Shown here one piece after another: positions 18,419-27,890 of a DNA stretch of 64,000 nucleotides (position 1 is the stretch's first letter; the number at the start of each line of letters is the position of its first letter). The notes under the pieces are model-generated. The model ran no database searches, was not told the origin of the DNA, and saw nothing but the letters and a program-made list of their open reading frames with translations. Origin of the DNA: a virus; the IMG/VR virus record IMGVR_UViG_3300042465_007464, positions 45,601 to 109,600 of that record; one strand, written 5' to 3'. Position numbers and translations under genes: made by a program.

Positions 18419-21400
18419 CTATGCGTGTTGAATATGGCTGAATCCGTTTATCTTATTTACTTCAATTAAATTATCAACCATGTCTCGCATAGTATCAACG
18501 TGTGAAATAATGATTGAGAAATCAAATTTAGTTCGGAAATAATCAAATAAATTTACTACCGAAGAAATGTGTTCTGCATCTAATGAACCCCACCCTTCAT
18601 CTATTGCAATGAAATTTGGACGAGGCAATGCTGATACATTGATAAGCGCAATTCGTATTGCAAGTGATGAAATGAATCGTTCCATACCACTTGTTAATTC
18701 TAATGGCCAAAAATTATCTTCATCATATATAATGTATCCATTGATGTTTTTTCCATCACTTTGAAGCACCATGTTGAAATCTACAACTTGATTGAGAACA
18801 TTGTTTATTTCAGTTTCAATTTTAGGCATCGCTTTTGTGATTAATTCATATGGCACGCCATCACGTTTAACTGAATCTAAATAATATTCGTATGCTTTGT
18901 ATTCCGTTTCAAGTTGTTTGTACGTTTCAAGTTGTTGCAATGCCGTTTTCTTTTCAGTCTTTGCAACTTCAATTGCCCCATGTTTGCTTCGAATCGTACC
19001 AGTTATAGTTTTTATTTGTGTTGCAATTTCATCGATACGTCCTCGTTTAGTTTCAATTTTCGTATCAACCGTTTTATTGTGTTTGATTGAAGTTTCATTA
19101 GCACGGAATGATTCTTGTCGTTCTAAACATGTTTCTAGTTCAGATTCGCGAGTTTGCAAATCATTTTCTAAAATTTGCAATTGCAATTCTTTGCGTTCCA
19201 TGTTATTTTTATCTGTTACAATTCCTCGTTGCAATGCAACAACTTCACGTTGTGTTTCATATACTGATTGTAATTTTGAAATTGCATCAAACACCGAATC
19301 GCGTTCCGTTTGCAATGTATTCAGTAACTGCAAATCTGCAACAATCGTATTTTGGGCTTCGATTGCATTTTGTACGAAAACGTTAGATGTACAGTATTGG
19401 CAGTTCGGATCGTATTCATGTTCGGCAAGGTGTTCAATTTTTTCTTGTTTTGCATCGATAATTCCTTGTTGTGTCTTAATTTGTTTGTTCGAATCGTTTA
19501 GTTGTGTGTTTAGTTTATCACAAATTTCAATATCCGTTTCAATTTGTTTAACGTCGTATTGTTTGAGTGTGGCTTTATTAGTATTGATTACAGATTCTAA
19601 ATTTTCAATTTCAGCTTCCGCAGTTTCAATTTCAGATTGTAGTTTTGTTATTTTTTGTGTCAGTGCCGTTTCAACGCGTTCCAATTCCGTTACATCTGGA
19701 CCTGTGTAAGTTGTTGGTAATTTAGTTTCAATCAATGCAAGAATGTCATTCTGTAACATGTTGCGTTCTTCTTGCAATGCATCTTCTTCCGTTTCTAAAT
19801 TGTTGATATCATCCTGATTTGCTGAGATAATTTCATCAGCTTCTGTAATGATAATATCGAATTTTGTTTGTTTAAACGTTTTTAATTTACCTGCAGTTTC
19901 TTTGATTTCATCTGCGGCAAGTTGATACAATTGTTCAAACACCGTAATGTCTAAGAATTGTGAAAGCAAATCTTTGCGTTCTTTTTGTGACTTTTCAATG
20001 AAATTGTTGTTGTCAGCTTGAAGTGAAAATGCAGTTAAAATGAAATCATCGTACGTACCTAAATAGCGACGTATTGCTTTATTTGTATCGCTACGTTCTT
20101 CGCCGTTCAAGTTTTCCGATTCAGTATAAAAATCAACATCTACTTTAACGTGCGATTCTTTTTTCTTGTTTTGTAATCCGCGACGTTCAATTGTGTAAGT
20201 AACGCCGTTCATTTCAAACTTAAACGCTCCACGAAACCAATTCTTCTTGTTGTTTAAAACTTCATTCGCTTTACCCGTTTTGCTACATTTATCAAATATA
20301 GTATACGTAATCGCATCTAACAAAGAAGATTTACCAGATGTATTTGCTGCGAATAAACCGCATACGTCTTTTAAATTATCAAAATGTATAACGTTACCTT
20401 CGCCATACGAAAACATGTTATCAAATTCAAAACTTATCGGATGCCACGTTGTGTGACGAATTGATTCAACTGCTGGCAATTTTGAATTGATTGTTCGATT
20501 GATGTGACGTATTGCATCTAGTTCAGCTGGAGTGGCTTGCGGATAATTAACTTCAATGTAATCTGTTATTAGCGTATTCTGATATTCAGCATCGCGAACA
20601 TTACCAATGCTAAATGATGATGTTGCGTTTGAATTTGAAATTGCAGAACTGCGTTGCACCGTAATGTCTTGTACATTGTATTTTTTACGGATAGTTGCAA
20701 TTAATTTTTGCATATCTGCTGCACTCGTATCATGAAACTTGATTCTGATGCGAGGCTTATTTGGCATTCGATGTGGAGATGCTACTATAGAAGTTCCATT
20801 GGTTTCGATAGTTACATAACCGTAATCATTTTGAATTTCAACAAACTCAGCACGCCGAGCTTCAACGTCCCATACCAATATTCCATGGTCCAATGCTTCG
20901 CCGTGATTTTGTTGAATTAATGAACCCGGATATGCAACTGTATGTTCATCATCTAAGAATTGTGCCGGTTTATGAATATCACCTAACAACGTAATGTCAT
21001 GTCCTTTAAACATATCAACCGTTACATGTTCATTTGATATTTGATAACCAATATCAGTTTTTGCAGTATTCACAGCGCCATGATGCAACGCAATTTTATA
21101 AGGAGCGTCGAAATCTGCAGCTTTGATGTATTCTGCCGGAGCTACGTCAACTGCCATGTGATTCCAAGTCACGCCACCAAATTCAAACAAACCATTTTCT
21201 TTTATGAAAATGATATTGTCGTTGTTGATAACATCTAACACGGGGCTAACAGCATCGACACGATGCATATTATTCAAATTCATGTCGTGATTACCTAGTA
21301 TAACAATTGTAGATATTTTGAAGCCGTTAAAGAACTCCACAAGCATTTGCACTAACTCTGGCGACATATCTAACTTACTATGAACAATGTCCCCAGTGAC

Positions 21401-21565
21401 TACTACGATGCTGTTACATGTAGAGTTAGCATCTATATACGCAAACATATTCTTAAACACTTCACGGTATTCCGTGTGTCGTTTTAAGGTACGTATGTGA
21501 ATATCTGATACGTGAAATATTTTGTCAATTCTTTCAATTGTGCTTGGTATCTTTTTTATGCCCAT
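18419..21565 (-). CDS. Single-chain Mre11-Rad50 (SbcD-SbcC) fusion nuclease, T4 gp47+gp46 equivalent
   Basis: 1048 residues. The N-terminal 345 are a calcineurin-like Mre11/SbcD nuclease: SDIH (20-23), TGDIVHS (57-63), GNHD (91-94), HHG (161-163), GDIHK (195-199). From about 372 a Rad50/SbcC ATPase follows: GLFAANTSGKSS Walker A (403-414), Q-loop FSLQ, coiled coils flanking the zinc hook CQYC (722-725), the TSGMERF signature and Walker B FIAIDEGWGSLD (985-996). In T4 these are two proteins (339 and 560 residues) acting in recombination and host-DNA processing. It overlaps the primase gene by 10 bases. Confidence 0.93.
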   Translation of the reverse strand: MGIKKIPSTIERIDKIFHVSDIHIRTLKRHTEYREVFKNMFAYIDANSTCNSIVVVTGDIVHSKLDMSPELVQMLVEFFNGFKISTIVILGNHDMNLNNMHRVDAVSPVLDVINNDNIIFIKENGLFEFGGVTWNHMAVDVAPAEYIKAADFDAPYKIALHHGAVNTAKTDIGYQISNEHVTVDMFKGHDITLLGDIHKPAQFLDDEHTVAYPGSLIQQNHGEALDHGILVWDVEARRAEFVEIQNDYGYVTIETNGTSIVASPHRMPNKPRIRIKFHDTSAADMQKLIATIRKKYNVQDITVQRSSAISNSNATSSFSIGNVRDAEYQNTLITDYIEVNYPQATPAELDAIRHINRTINSKLPAVESIRHTTWHPISFEFDNMFSYGEGNVIHFDNLKDVCGLFAANTSGKSSLLDAITYTIFDKCSKTGKANEVLNNKKNWFRGAFKFEMNGVTYTIERRGLQNKKKESHVKVDVDFYTESENLNGEERSDTNKAIRRYLGTYDDFILTAFSLQADNNNFIEKSQKERKDLLSQFLDITVFEQLYQLAADEIKETAGKLKTFKQTKFDIIITEADEIISANQDDINNLETEEDALQEERNMLQNDILALIETKLPTTYTGPDVTELERVETALTQKITKLQSEIETAEAEIENLESVINTNKATLKQYDVKQIETDIEICDKLNTQLNDSNKQIKTQQGIIDAKQEKIEHLAEHEYDPNCQYCTSNVFVQNAIEAQNTIVADLQLLNTLQTERDSVFDAISKLQSVYETQREVVALQRGIVTDKNNMERKELQLQILENDLQTRESELETCLERQESFRANETSIKHNKTVDTKIETKRGRIDEIATQIKTITGTIRSKHGAIEVAKTEKKTALQQLETYKQLETEYKAYEYYLDSVKRDGVPYELITKAMPKIETEINNVLNQVVDFNMVLQSDGKNINGYIIYDEDNFWPLELTSGMERFISSLAIRIALINVSALPRPNFIAIDEGWGSLDAEHISSVVNLFDYFRTKFDFSIIISHVDTMRDMVDNLIEVNKINGFSHIQHA

Positions 21566-22500
21566 AGCATTCCCATTTTTAATTCCATCAAACGTTCAAA
21601 AGTTAAAACGTCTGTATTTGCTAGTATTTCTGTTATGCGTTGAAATCCTAATTCGGACGCATCGTCGTCTTGTAACTCCACGAAATAAACATTTAAGCCT
21701 TCTCCCATGAATCGTTCTGCAATTTGAATTGCTTTTGATAACGCATCGGCATCCAAGCAAATATAAATATTTTTTACGCGTTCTTCGATTATTTTTCTTT
21801 GCAATGCCGGTTGAATGATTTTACCAAACAACGGAATTGCATTGCGTTTAATTGCAATCGCATCAAATGAACCTTCACATAGTATAATCGGTTCAGCCCA
21901 ATTAACAAACATTTCGAAACCAATGATGTCTTTAGATATTTTTGGATTTTTATGTTTTTGGGTATCTGCTTTGTAAAATGCACGAGTTACAAAATAATTC
22001 AATTGTCCCGTTGCATCATAACTAGGTATTACAACTTTACCGGCATATTCTCCTGATTCGCAATAACCGATTCGATACTTGATAATATCAAATACAGTTA
22101 TGCCACGAGTTGTAACATAATGCAAAGCATTTCGATAATCCGGAGTAGATTTTTTTATCCAAAGTGGTCGATAATCTGCAGGTAATTGTATTGCAGCTGG
22201 TTTTTCAACCGTTGCATCTTGTTGTCGATAACGAGTTGATTCAACTATGCGTTGAAGTTGTTCAAACTTTTCTTTGGGTAAATTTAATTGTTTGAATAGA
22301 GACGCAATGCTTCGTCCTTTACGATCTGATATCCAACAATGCCAAGCATTTTCGCCAGCGTGATTTGTTTTGATATCAATTTCTAATTTTGGTTTGTAAT
22401 GAGAAACAAACGGAGAAAAGAAAGCAATGTTATCACCTGAAGTAGGTTTACCTTTTCCTAATACCGATTCCAGTAATTGTAATAACTTAAGATTCTTCAT
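21556..22500 (-). CDS. DNA primase, TOPRIM type
   Basis: 314 residues. The TOPRIM domain has ILCEGSFDA (206-214) and YICLDADALS (246-255), the metal-binding Glu and Asp residues for RNA primer synthesis. The N-terminal region occupies the place of a CHC2-type zinc finger but has a single visible Cys near 55 and no second pair, so it looks degenerate. VVIPSYDATGQLNYFVTRAF is typical of phage DnaG/gp61-like primases. It is the first gene of a unit with the Mre11-Rad50 fusion and has a host-type promoter. Confidence 0.9.
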   Translation of the reverse strand: MKNLKLLQLLESVLGKGKPTSGDNIAFFSPFVSHYKPKLEIDIKTNHAGENAWHCWISDRKGRSIASLFKQLNLPKEKFEQLQRIVESTRYRQQDATVEKPAAIQLPADYRPLWIKKSTPDYRNALHYVTTRGITVFDIIKYRIGYCESGEYAGKVVIPSYDATGQLNYFVTRAFYKADTQKHKNPKISKDIIGFEMFVNWAEPIILCEGSFDAIAIKRNAIPLFGKIIQPALQRKIIEERVKNIYICLDADALSKAIQIAERFMGEGLNVYFVELQDDDASELGFQRITEILANTDVLTFERLMELKMGMLWA

Positions 22501-22689
22501 TACTATAATATAATGAAATACTGTAATGATTCCAATTAATTATAATAATATTAATTAATATATTTATCGTTCATTGCATACATTTCATTTCTGAATGAAC
22601 GAATGATTCAATTAATCATCATTCCTTTAATTAAATAAATTTCATTAAATCTTCATGAATATATTAAATTTTTCCCACATTTCAAACCG
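22501..22689. other. AT-rich intergenic region with inverted repeats
   Basis: About 190 bases, very AT-rich. Besides the primase promoter it holds an 8-base perfect inverted repeat CGTTCATT/AATGAACG (22568-22575 and 22594-22601) and a GAATGA..TCATTC pair just beyond. A replication origin or regulatory site is possible because it abuts primase; nothing proves it. Confidence 0.4.
22505..22535 (-). promoter_or_regulatory. Host-type promoter of primase operon
   Basis: Coding strand TTGGAA, 17-base spacer, TATATTAT, five bases before the primase ATG. This places replication genes under host-type rather than late-type control. Confidence 0.55.
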
Positions 22690-23172
22690 TTATGCGAAAA
22701 AAGTTTTAATCGATCGAGGTTCTTCACCAGATTTCACACATTCTGCGAGCCATTCATCAGGAATATCCTTTTTTGCAACATGTTTTATGCCCAGCTTCAA
22801 TGCGTAAGATTCATATGTAGTGTTGCTACCTTTTGATATTTTTTGTGTAGGCGATTGAAACACCATGCGAATATCTATTCCAGGATTACTTGCAAGTACA
22901 TGTTTCATTTTTAAACGATCTGCACTAGTCCAACGTCCTTTTGTTTCTACATACATGATTTCTCCGTTGCGTTTTGTAAATACGAAGTCGGGAGTATATT
23001 TTGCTTTACGCTCTGGTACTATATAATTTAATGTTTCCGTCTCGTAATTCAAATCATATTCAGTACTTTTTATGCGTTCCGCGACTGTATGTTCTAATCC
23101 AGATTTATAACCGTATTTCAATGCGTTTGCTCGTTTCGAATTAGCCGCACTGTGCCAATGATTTTTTGCCAT
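22690..23172 (-). CDS. Endonuclease I-like Holliday-junction resolvase (T7 gp3 family)
   Basis: 160 residues with the PD-(D/E)xK fold of T7 endonuclease I: SGLE with E27, YTPDF with D62, and VETKGRW with E76 and K78. The spacing and the following ADRLKMK, DIRMVF and KISKGS segments parallel T7 gp3 closely. It would resolve branched recombination intermediates before packaging, consistent with its position near the Mre11-Rad50 fusion and primase. It lies three bases after a leader-bearing cargo gene and may be co-transcribed with it. Confidence 0.93.
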   Translation of the reverse strand: MAKNHWHSAANSKRANALKYGYKSGLEHTVAERIKSTEYDLNYETETLNYIVPERKAKYTPDFVFTKRNGEIMYVETKGRWTSADRLKMKHVLASNPGIDIRMVFQSPTQKISKGSNTTYESYALKLGIKHVAKKDIPDEWLAECVKSGEEPRSIKTFFA

Positions 23173-23175
23173 AAC

Positions 23176-23736
23176 TTATTTTATTTTGTATATAATGTAT
23201 TGTCTGTCTGTTCCTTTGTATGTTGCAATAGCACCAGTTGAATCTAATTCAAATTCATCTGCTTTTACATACACTTCTGGATGTAATGCTAAATGTCTAG
23301 GATTTTCAATTTTCAAATAACTACCATCTTCCGAACGACCTAATACTGCAACTTCCGGATGTCTTCGTGCATTAACGAGATCAAGCATTTTTTTTATTTT
23401 TGCATTATCGTAATCAATTTTAAATATGTCTGGTTGTTTTTTTGTATTTATATCTGAATCTACTTTAACAACAGTTCCTTCAGCTTTATTTCTAGCATCA
23501 ACATATGTTTGTATTACATTGATAGCTTTATCATAATTCTCCGGAGACAATGCTATTTTCATGTTTTTCCAAGATCCTGATCCTTTTTTTCGTGTAAACC
23601 AAGCTCCATTTTTTTGTACGTATTGCCATGGATCATTTCCAGGATTAATTTGAGTTCCATTTGATGCCGGATCTGTAGTTGAAAATGGTTTAGTTGTATC
23701 AAATGCTTCAAATAGCAAATTTTTTAATTTAATCAT
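23176..23736 (-). CDS. Leader-bearing (MIKLKNLLFE) candidate virion cargo protein
   Basis: 186 residues. The N-terminus MIKLKNLLFEA has the shared leader with LFE as a protease consensus. The segment WQYVQKNGAWFTRKKGSGSW resembles WxxxKNGEWWxKNRQTG in the next gene, so the two share a small domain. The rest is beta-rich (SYLKIENPRHLALHPEVYV). AAAGGA precedes the ATG. Function unknown; packaging into the head is inferred from the leader. Confidence 0.72.
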   Translation of the reverse strand: MIKLKNLLFEAFDTTKPFSTTDPASNGTQINPGNDPWQYVQKNGAWFTRKKGSGSWKNMKIALSPENYDKAINVIQTYVDARNKAEGTVVKVDSDINTKKQPDIFKIDYDNAKIKKMLDLVNARRHPEVAVLGRSEDGSYLKIENPRHLALHPEVYVKADEFELDSTGAIATYKGTDRQYIIYKIK

Positions 23737-23748
23737 GATATCCTTTTA

Positions 23749-24468
23749 TTACGCTACGTCGATATACGATGTAGGAATCCATCCTTTAACTTTACCACCA
23801 ACGTAAACTACAGAACATTCAAACTTAGCAGTTACATTAGAATCTCTATCTATTGTGTAACTCATTAAAACATAAACATCGCCAACACGTTGTCCTGATA
23901 TTGTTGCAGGTTTAAATGTACTTTGATCTGCGTCAGTTGGCCAACCTCTTTCATTAAATTCTGATAAATCATACTGACGCCAATCTTCATTAAAAACTGG
24001 AACGTATTTATCTGGATAACGAACTTTAATTGTTTTACCAACTAACTGTTGTTTTAATTCATTTTTAGCTGCGATAACCGCATCGTCAAATAATTTACGC
24101 CAATTTGTAGTATATGATTTTGCAGATAATTTTTGTATTTCGATTTTCGGAGACATCCAACCATTTTTATTTCTACGTACTGCTAACGGTTGTATGTTGT
24201 TATCCGTATTATTGTTATCTGTATTATCGGTATTTGCTTGTTGTTTCCGCGCCTGTGCTGCTTTTGGAAACTTTTTATCTAGTTTATCTATAGAAGATTT
24301 CCAAGCTGGATTAGTAGATATATTAAATTCTTTTCCTGTTTGTCTATTTTTTGACCACCATTCTCCATTTTTAATAGCATAAATATATGGATCTTTATCG
24401 TCATAGTTATAAACGTAACCTTTGTATAGCGTGGCTTGTTCCGTTAATATGCGTTTCAATTTTATCAC
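23749..24468 (-). CDS. Leader-bearing (MIKLKRILTE) candidate virion cargo protein
   Basis: 239 residues, GTG start with AAAGGA upstream. The leader MIKLKRILTEQ ends in LTE. Next comes a YIYAIKNGEWWSKN domain shared with the neighbouring gene, an Asn/Asp-rich linker (TDNTDNNNTDNN near 80-92) and a C-terminal beta domain (VGDVYVLMSYTI, VVYVGGKVKGWIP). A late-type element sits directly upstream, so expression should coincide with head assembly. Function unknown. Confidence 0.72.
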   Translation of the reverse strand: MIKLKRILTEQATLYKGYVYNYDDKDPYIYAIKNGEWWSKNRQTGKEFNISTNPAWKSSIDKLDKKFPKAAQARKQQANTDNTDNNNTDNNIQPLAVRRNKNGWMSPKIEIQKLSAKSYTTNWRKLFDDAVIAAKNELKQQLVGKTIKVRYPDKYVPVFNEDWRQYDLSEFNERGWPTDADQSTFKPATISGQRVGDVYVLMSYTIDRDSNVTAKFECSVVYVGGKVKGWIPTSYIDVA

Positions 24469-24483
24469 AGCATTTCCTTTTTA

Positions 24484-24491
24484 ATAAATAT
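24484..24491 (-). promoter_or_regulatory. Late-type ATATTTAT element
   Basis: ATATTTATTAAAAAAGGA on the coding strand, about 16-23 bases before the GTG at 24468. Confidence 0.5.
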
Positions 24492-25033
24492 CACCAATCA
24501 ACTAAAACTAATTTTCCATTCCAGGTCATGATGTTATCGGATTTGAAATCTAAATCCAAATCCAAATCTTCAATTCCTAAACGACGTACATCAGTTTGCA
24601 ATGCACGTAAAAATGTAACTAGTTGCGGATCTGTGTTACGTGCACCGTCGGCATCTAAATAATCGAAGATGCTAGCATCTCCACCTGACGAACGTGCATA
24701 TTGTTTGTATCGTTCGTGAAATGAATCTATTTTTTGTTTAACAACATCTGGCAATGTTTCTGCATTTGCCATTATGTACATGTTTTTATCATTAGTATAA
24801 TATACAGGAATGAATGTAGATATCAATGATGTTTTGCCTATGAGTTCTTGTGCAACTTCGAATTCAGCTGGTTCTGTAGTAATCTTAAAAACTTTGTCTT
24901 CGCCGTTGATTTCATATACTTTACCATTATCACCTGCGGCAACGAAACTATATTCTTTGTTACGAATTTTATCTAAACAACGCTTAATGTCTGTATCTTC
25001 CATTTCGCGAAGTAATTGTTTTAATCGTATCAT
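24491..25033 (-). CDS. Leader-bearing protein-kinase-like candidate cargo protein
   Basis: 180 residues. The leader is MIRLKQLLREM (LRE site). Then come kinase-like motifs: a Gly-rich loop AAGDNGKVY (32-40), VFKI with K50 in the ATP-lysine position, and a catalytic-loop-like LDFKSDNIM with D162 and N167 spaced as in RDLKPEN. LVLVDW follows with D179 in the DFG position, where the protein ends. The C-lobe after DFG is therefore missing. It may be a minimal or atypical kinase or a pseudokinase. AAAGGA precedes the ATG and it lies beside two other leader-bearing genes. Confidence 0.75.
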   Translation of the reverse strand: MIRLKQLLREMEDTDIKRCLDKIRNKEYSFVAAGDNGKVYEINGEDKVFKITTEPAEFEVAQELIGKTSLISTFIPVYYTNDKNMYIMANAETLPDVVKQKIDSFHERYKQYARSSGGDASIFDYLDADGARNTDPQLVTFLRALQTDVRRLGIEDLDLDLDFKSDNIMTWNGKLVLVDW

Positions 25034-25035
25034 AG

Positions 25036-26592
25036 TTATCCTTTAATTACATTGCGATCCAAATCAATTCGAATTAAGAAATTCGTATCAACATCTTCTC
25101 GTTTACGTATTGGCTGTGCTAATTTACCAACAGCTATTAAATCTAAATTTGAATTATATAAACCAATTGTAGTGACATATGGATCAAACGAACTACCTGT
25201 TGCAAATGATTGATATGTTTCTAAATCATCTAACAATAATGAACGATTTTGTGATATATTAAAATCACCCCCATCTACTTTAACTAATATATTTAATTCG
25301 TAAATCGTTTTAGTGCTATTCCACGATGCGGTTGCGTATGTATTAATTGCATCATTGTATGTGGAATTTGGAGATGAAATAACTGCTATTCCATGTTTAG
25401 TAAAAATATTACCTACTACATTAGTTTGCAAACATGTAGAATATGTTCCTAACGATGTTATGTTTGATGTCGACAACGAACTATTATATATTCGTATTTC
25501 ATCTAAAACTACATCGGATAAATTTTTACTACTAGTGTCGTAACCTCCGATAAATATGTCATGATTGTTACTAATATTAGTAGATTGAGTTGTAGCAGTA
25601 TTTGGTTTTGTTAATATAGTTCCAGATCCTGACGATTCTAATACGCCATCGACATACAATAATAATTTACCCGTGCTAGTTACTTTTTGACAAACAACAT
25701 GATGCCACGAACCAGTAACTTGAGTACTTGATGAAATACTAACAGAATTAGTACCACCTTGTGCCGAGAACACGATTTGATTAGAACCGCTTAATTCTAT
25801 GCGAAATGGATATTGTGGTGTTATGCTACTAGATGCTTTAGTGAGTATTAACGTATTATCAGTTGCTACATTTGAACTGGATATCCAAAACGAAATAGCA
25901 TAACTATTATCTCGATCATACCGTCCATCAATATCAGTTTTAATATATCCAGCTCCAGAAAATTTAGCACCTAATCCAAAAGAAACGGATGCAGATACGA
26001 TGCCGGGTACATATGTTACGCCTGCAGATTCATATGTAATACGAGATGTGTCAAAATATTCATTAAATCCTTCATACAACTTACAATACAATGGCATTGA
26101 ACCAGTATTAATTGATTCATCGTATACATTACCATAACGATCTGATTTCAATGTTCCGAACGTTCCTACTAATTGAAATGATGCCGGTTTAACGCCTTCT
26201 CCGATTTTAATGCTAGGAATAGAAAATACGGAAGCAGATTGATATAGATATTTTGTAGTTCGACTCAAATCCGTAGGTCCATATGATGCCATTGGATTTG
26301 ATTTATGCTTATAATATAAATGATTGATAGATTGATAAATAGTACTTTGTAATTTTCCATTAAGGTTAGTAGCATCATTGTACGTTAAATTGGTGCCTAT
26401 AGCCGGTAATTCTTCAACATAAACTCCTGCTAATGGTAATAAACTACTAGTAGAACTGCCAGATGTAACAGTCCAAGTTTTATATGCTTTAAATGATTCA
26501 ATTGTTATGTCAGATGCATCTATTTTTTTAAAAACCGTTGGATATGCATCATCATTGAATAGATCGTCATTTGAATTTTTTATTTCAGCCAT
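25036..26592 (-). CDS. LamG/concanavalin-like tail or baseplate protein
   Basis: 518 residues. About 200-385 is a LamG-like lectin domain: YAISFWISSSN, SWHHVVCQKVTSTGKLLLYVDG and VVLDEIRIYNSSLS are its conserved strands. The C-terminal segment YVTTIGLYNSNLDLIAVGKL...IRIDLD is shared with the next structural protein, suggesting a common attachment or oligomerisation module. It is probably a virion surface or baseplate-periphery protein that binds carbohydrate. It is preceded by a combined terminator/late element. Confidence 0.82.
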   Translation of the reverse strand: MAEIKNSNDDLFNDDAYPTVFKKIDASDITIESFKAYKTWTVTSGSSTSSLLPLAGVYVEELPAIGTNLTYNDATNLNGKLQSTIYQSINHLYYKHKSNPMASYGPTDLSRTTKYLYQSASVFSIPSIKIGEGVKPASFQLVGTFGTLKSDRYGNVYDESINTGSMPLYCKLYEGFNEYFDTSRITYESAGVTYVPGIVSASVSFGLGAKFSGAGYIKTDIDGRYDRDNSYAISFWISSSNVATDNTLILTKASSSITPQYPFRIELSGSNQIVFSAQGGTNSVSISSSTQVTGSWHHVVCQKVTSTGKLLLYVDGVLESSGSGTILTKPNTATTQSTNISNNHDIFIGGYDTSSKNLSDVVLDEIRIYNSSLSTSNITSLGTYSTCLQTNVVGNIFTKHGIAVISSPNSTYNDAINTYATASWNSTKTIYELNILVKVDGGDFNISQNRSLLLDDLETYQSFATGSSFDPYVTTIGLYNSNLDLIAVGKLAQPIRKREDVDTNFLIRIDLDRNVIKG

Positions 26593-26604
26593 AATCAGTA
26601 AAAA

Positions 26605-26635
26605 CCCTGCTACATTTATAATAAATATAACAGGG
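26605..26635 (-). terminator. Terminator hairpin with late element in its loop
   Basis: Minus strand CCCTGTTA/TAGCAGGG stem followed by TTTTTAC. The loop contains ATATTTATTATAAA, the late-type element of the downstream LamG gene. One short sequence thus seems to end one unit and start the next. Confidence 0.65.
26621..26628 (-). promoter_or_regulatory. Late-type ATATTTAT element inside terminator loop
   Basis: Coding-strand ATATTTATTATAAA, about 29-36 bases before the LamG gene ATG at 26592. Confidence 0.5.
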
Positions 26636-26654
26636 CTTAAATCAGTTCGTTATT

Positions 26655-27890
26655 TTAGAAATCTAATTTAACTCGTATCAATGATTCTCTAGTAAATGAT
26701 TTCAACAATGGTTTACTTAGTTTAGCGACTGCTAATAGTTCTTGATTATCATTGTATAATCCAACCGTAGTAATATAAGTTTTAGGATCTGCTTGGAATG
26801 GTGTAATTACGCTACCATTACTTCCGGTTACGAATGATGGATTATTTGAAAAATTATACAATCCATTTTTTACTCGTACGAAATAATGCGTACTTGAAAT
26901 TTTTTCTGAATTTCTTGCTTGGAATCCAAATTTATCGCCAGCAGTATTTGTAAAGATTGCAGATCCGGATAATGAATGAAATAGTACAAAATGATTATTT
27001 GCTTCTGAACTAGAAGATACGTTAGTTTTAAATCCTAATTGTTGATCTAACATTTTTCCATCTAATATCATAGTACCATAATCTGGATATACTAATCCAT
27101 AGTAAATAGGTGAAGTTGAATTATATACTCCATTACTAATAGAACCTGATACGATATTATAAACACGGCCAGCTTCTGTAACGGTTGTTGTCGACGCAGA
27201 AACTGAATCATCGATTAAAGTAATTATTCCGGAGCCAGTAACAACACTTCCTGTTGCGTTAGTAGTTCTTGATGTAATTGCAACCAATGGAATTTCAAAA
27301 TTACCCGGATCCATACGTTCTTTGATACGATCTCGTTTAAATGTAATTACATAAATTGAGTTAGTACTTCCAGAACCTGCTGTTGTAAATTGAGTATCTC
27401 CTGGTGGAAGTAATACTTGTCGATATTGCGAATATACCGCACGTGACGGAGAATCATTCAATTGACCTACAGAATTAGAACCACTACCTAATCTATGTCC
27501 GTATGCAATAGAAAATTGTACTGCAGAACCCGTTGCAGTTGGAGTTAAATTTAAAACATCAACATAATATTGTCTCTGAGAATTGGTTTGAGTAGATGAT
27601 GTAAAATACGTAGTTAACGATGCCGCATTATTAGACCACATTCCTCCGGTTACCGTTTCTTTTTGTTGAGTAACAATATCATCATTTGCAAAAACCGTAT
27701 AAGTTGGGGTACTAATCGGAGTAGGGGTAGCTACAGTTGCACTAACGTTTGTAGTAGCGGTAGTTGTCGTTGTAGTTGCAGTAGGAACGCTTATTGGATT
27801 TCCTGCAGCATCTCTCGTAATACCATCCCTTCCGGTAGTTTGACCTAGACGCGGTTGTTGTTTTAATTTATTATACAATGTTGTTGTCAT
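26655..27890 (-). CDS. Structural (tail/baseplate) protein
   Basis: 411 residues. The N-terminus is followed by a Thr-rich linker (TATTTTTTATT, about 37-55) and a beta-rich body with GHRLGSGSNSVG and QYRQVLLPPGD. The C-terminus YITTVGLYNDNQELLAVAKL...RVKLDF is paralogous to the LamG protein's C-terminus. From memory this ending is widespread among virion proteins of marine T4-like phages. It lies in the baseplate gene cluster. Exact role unknown. Confidence 0.8.
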   Translation of the reverse strand: MTTTLYNKLKQQPRLGQTTGRDGITRDAAGNPISVPTATTTTTTATTNVSATVATPTPISTPTYTVFANDDIVTQQKETVTGGMWSNNAASLTTYFTSSTQTNSQRQYYVDVLNLTPTATGSAVQFSIAYGHRLGSGSNSVGQLNDSPSRAVYSQYRQVLLPPGDTQFTTAGSGSTNSIYVITFKRDRIKERMDPGNFEIPLVAITSRTTNATGSVVTGSGIITLIDDSVSASTTTVTEAGRVYNIVSGSISNGVYNSTSPIYYGLVYPDYGTMILDGKMLDQQLGFKTNVSSSSEANNHFVLFHSLSGSAIFTNTAGDKFGFQARNSEKISSTHYFVRVKNGLYNFSNNPSFVTGSNGSVITPFQADPKTYITTVGLYNDNQELLAVAKLSKPLLKSFTRESLIRVKLDF

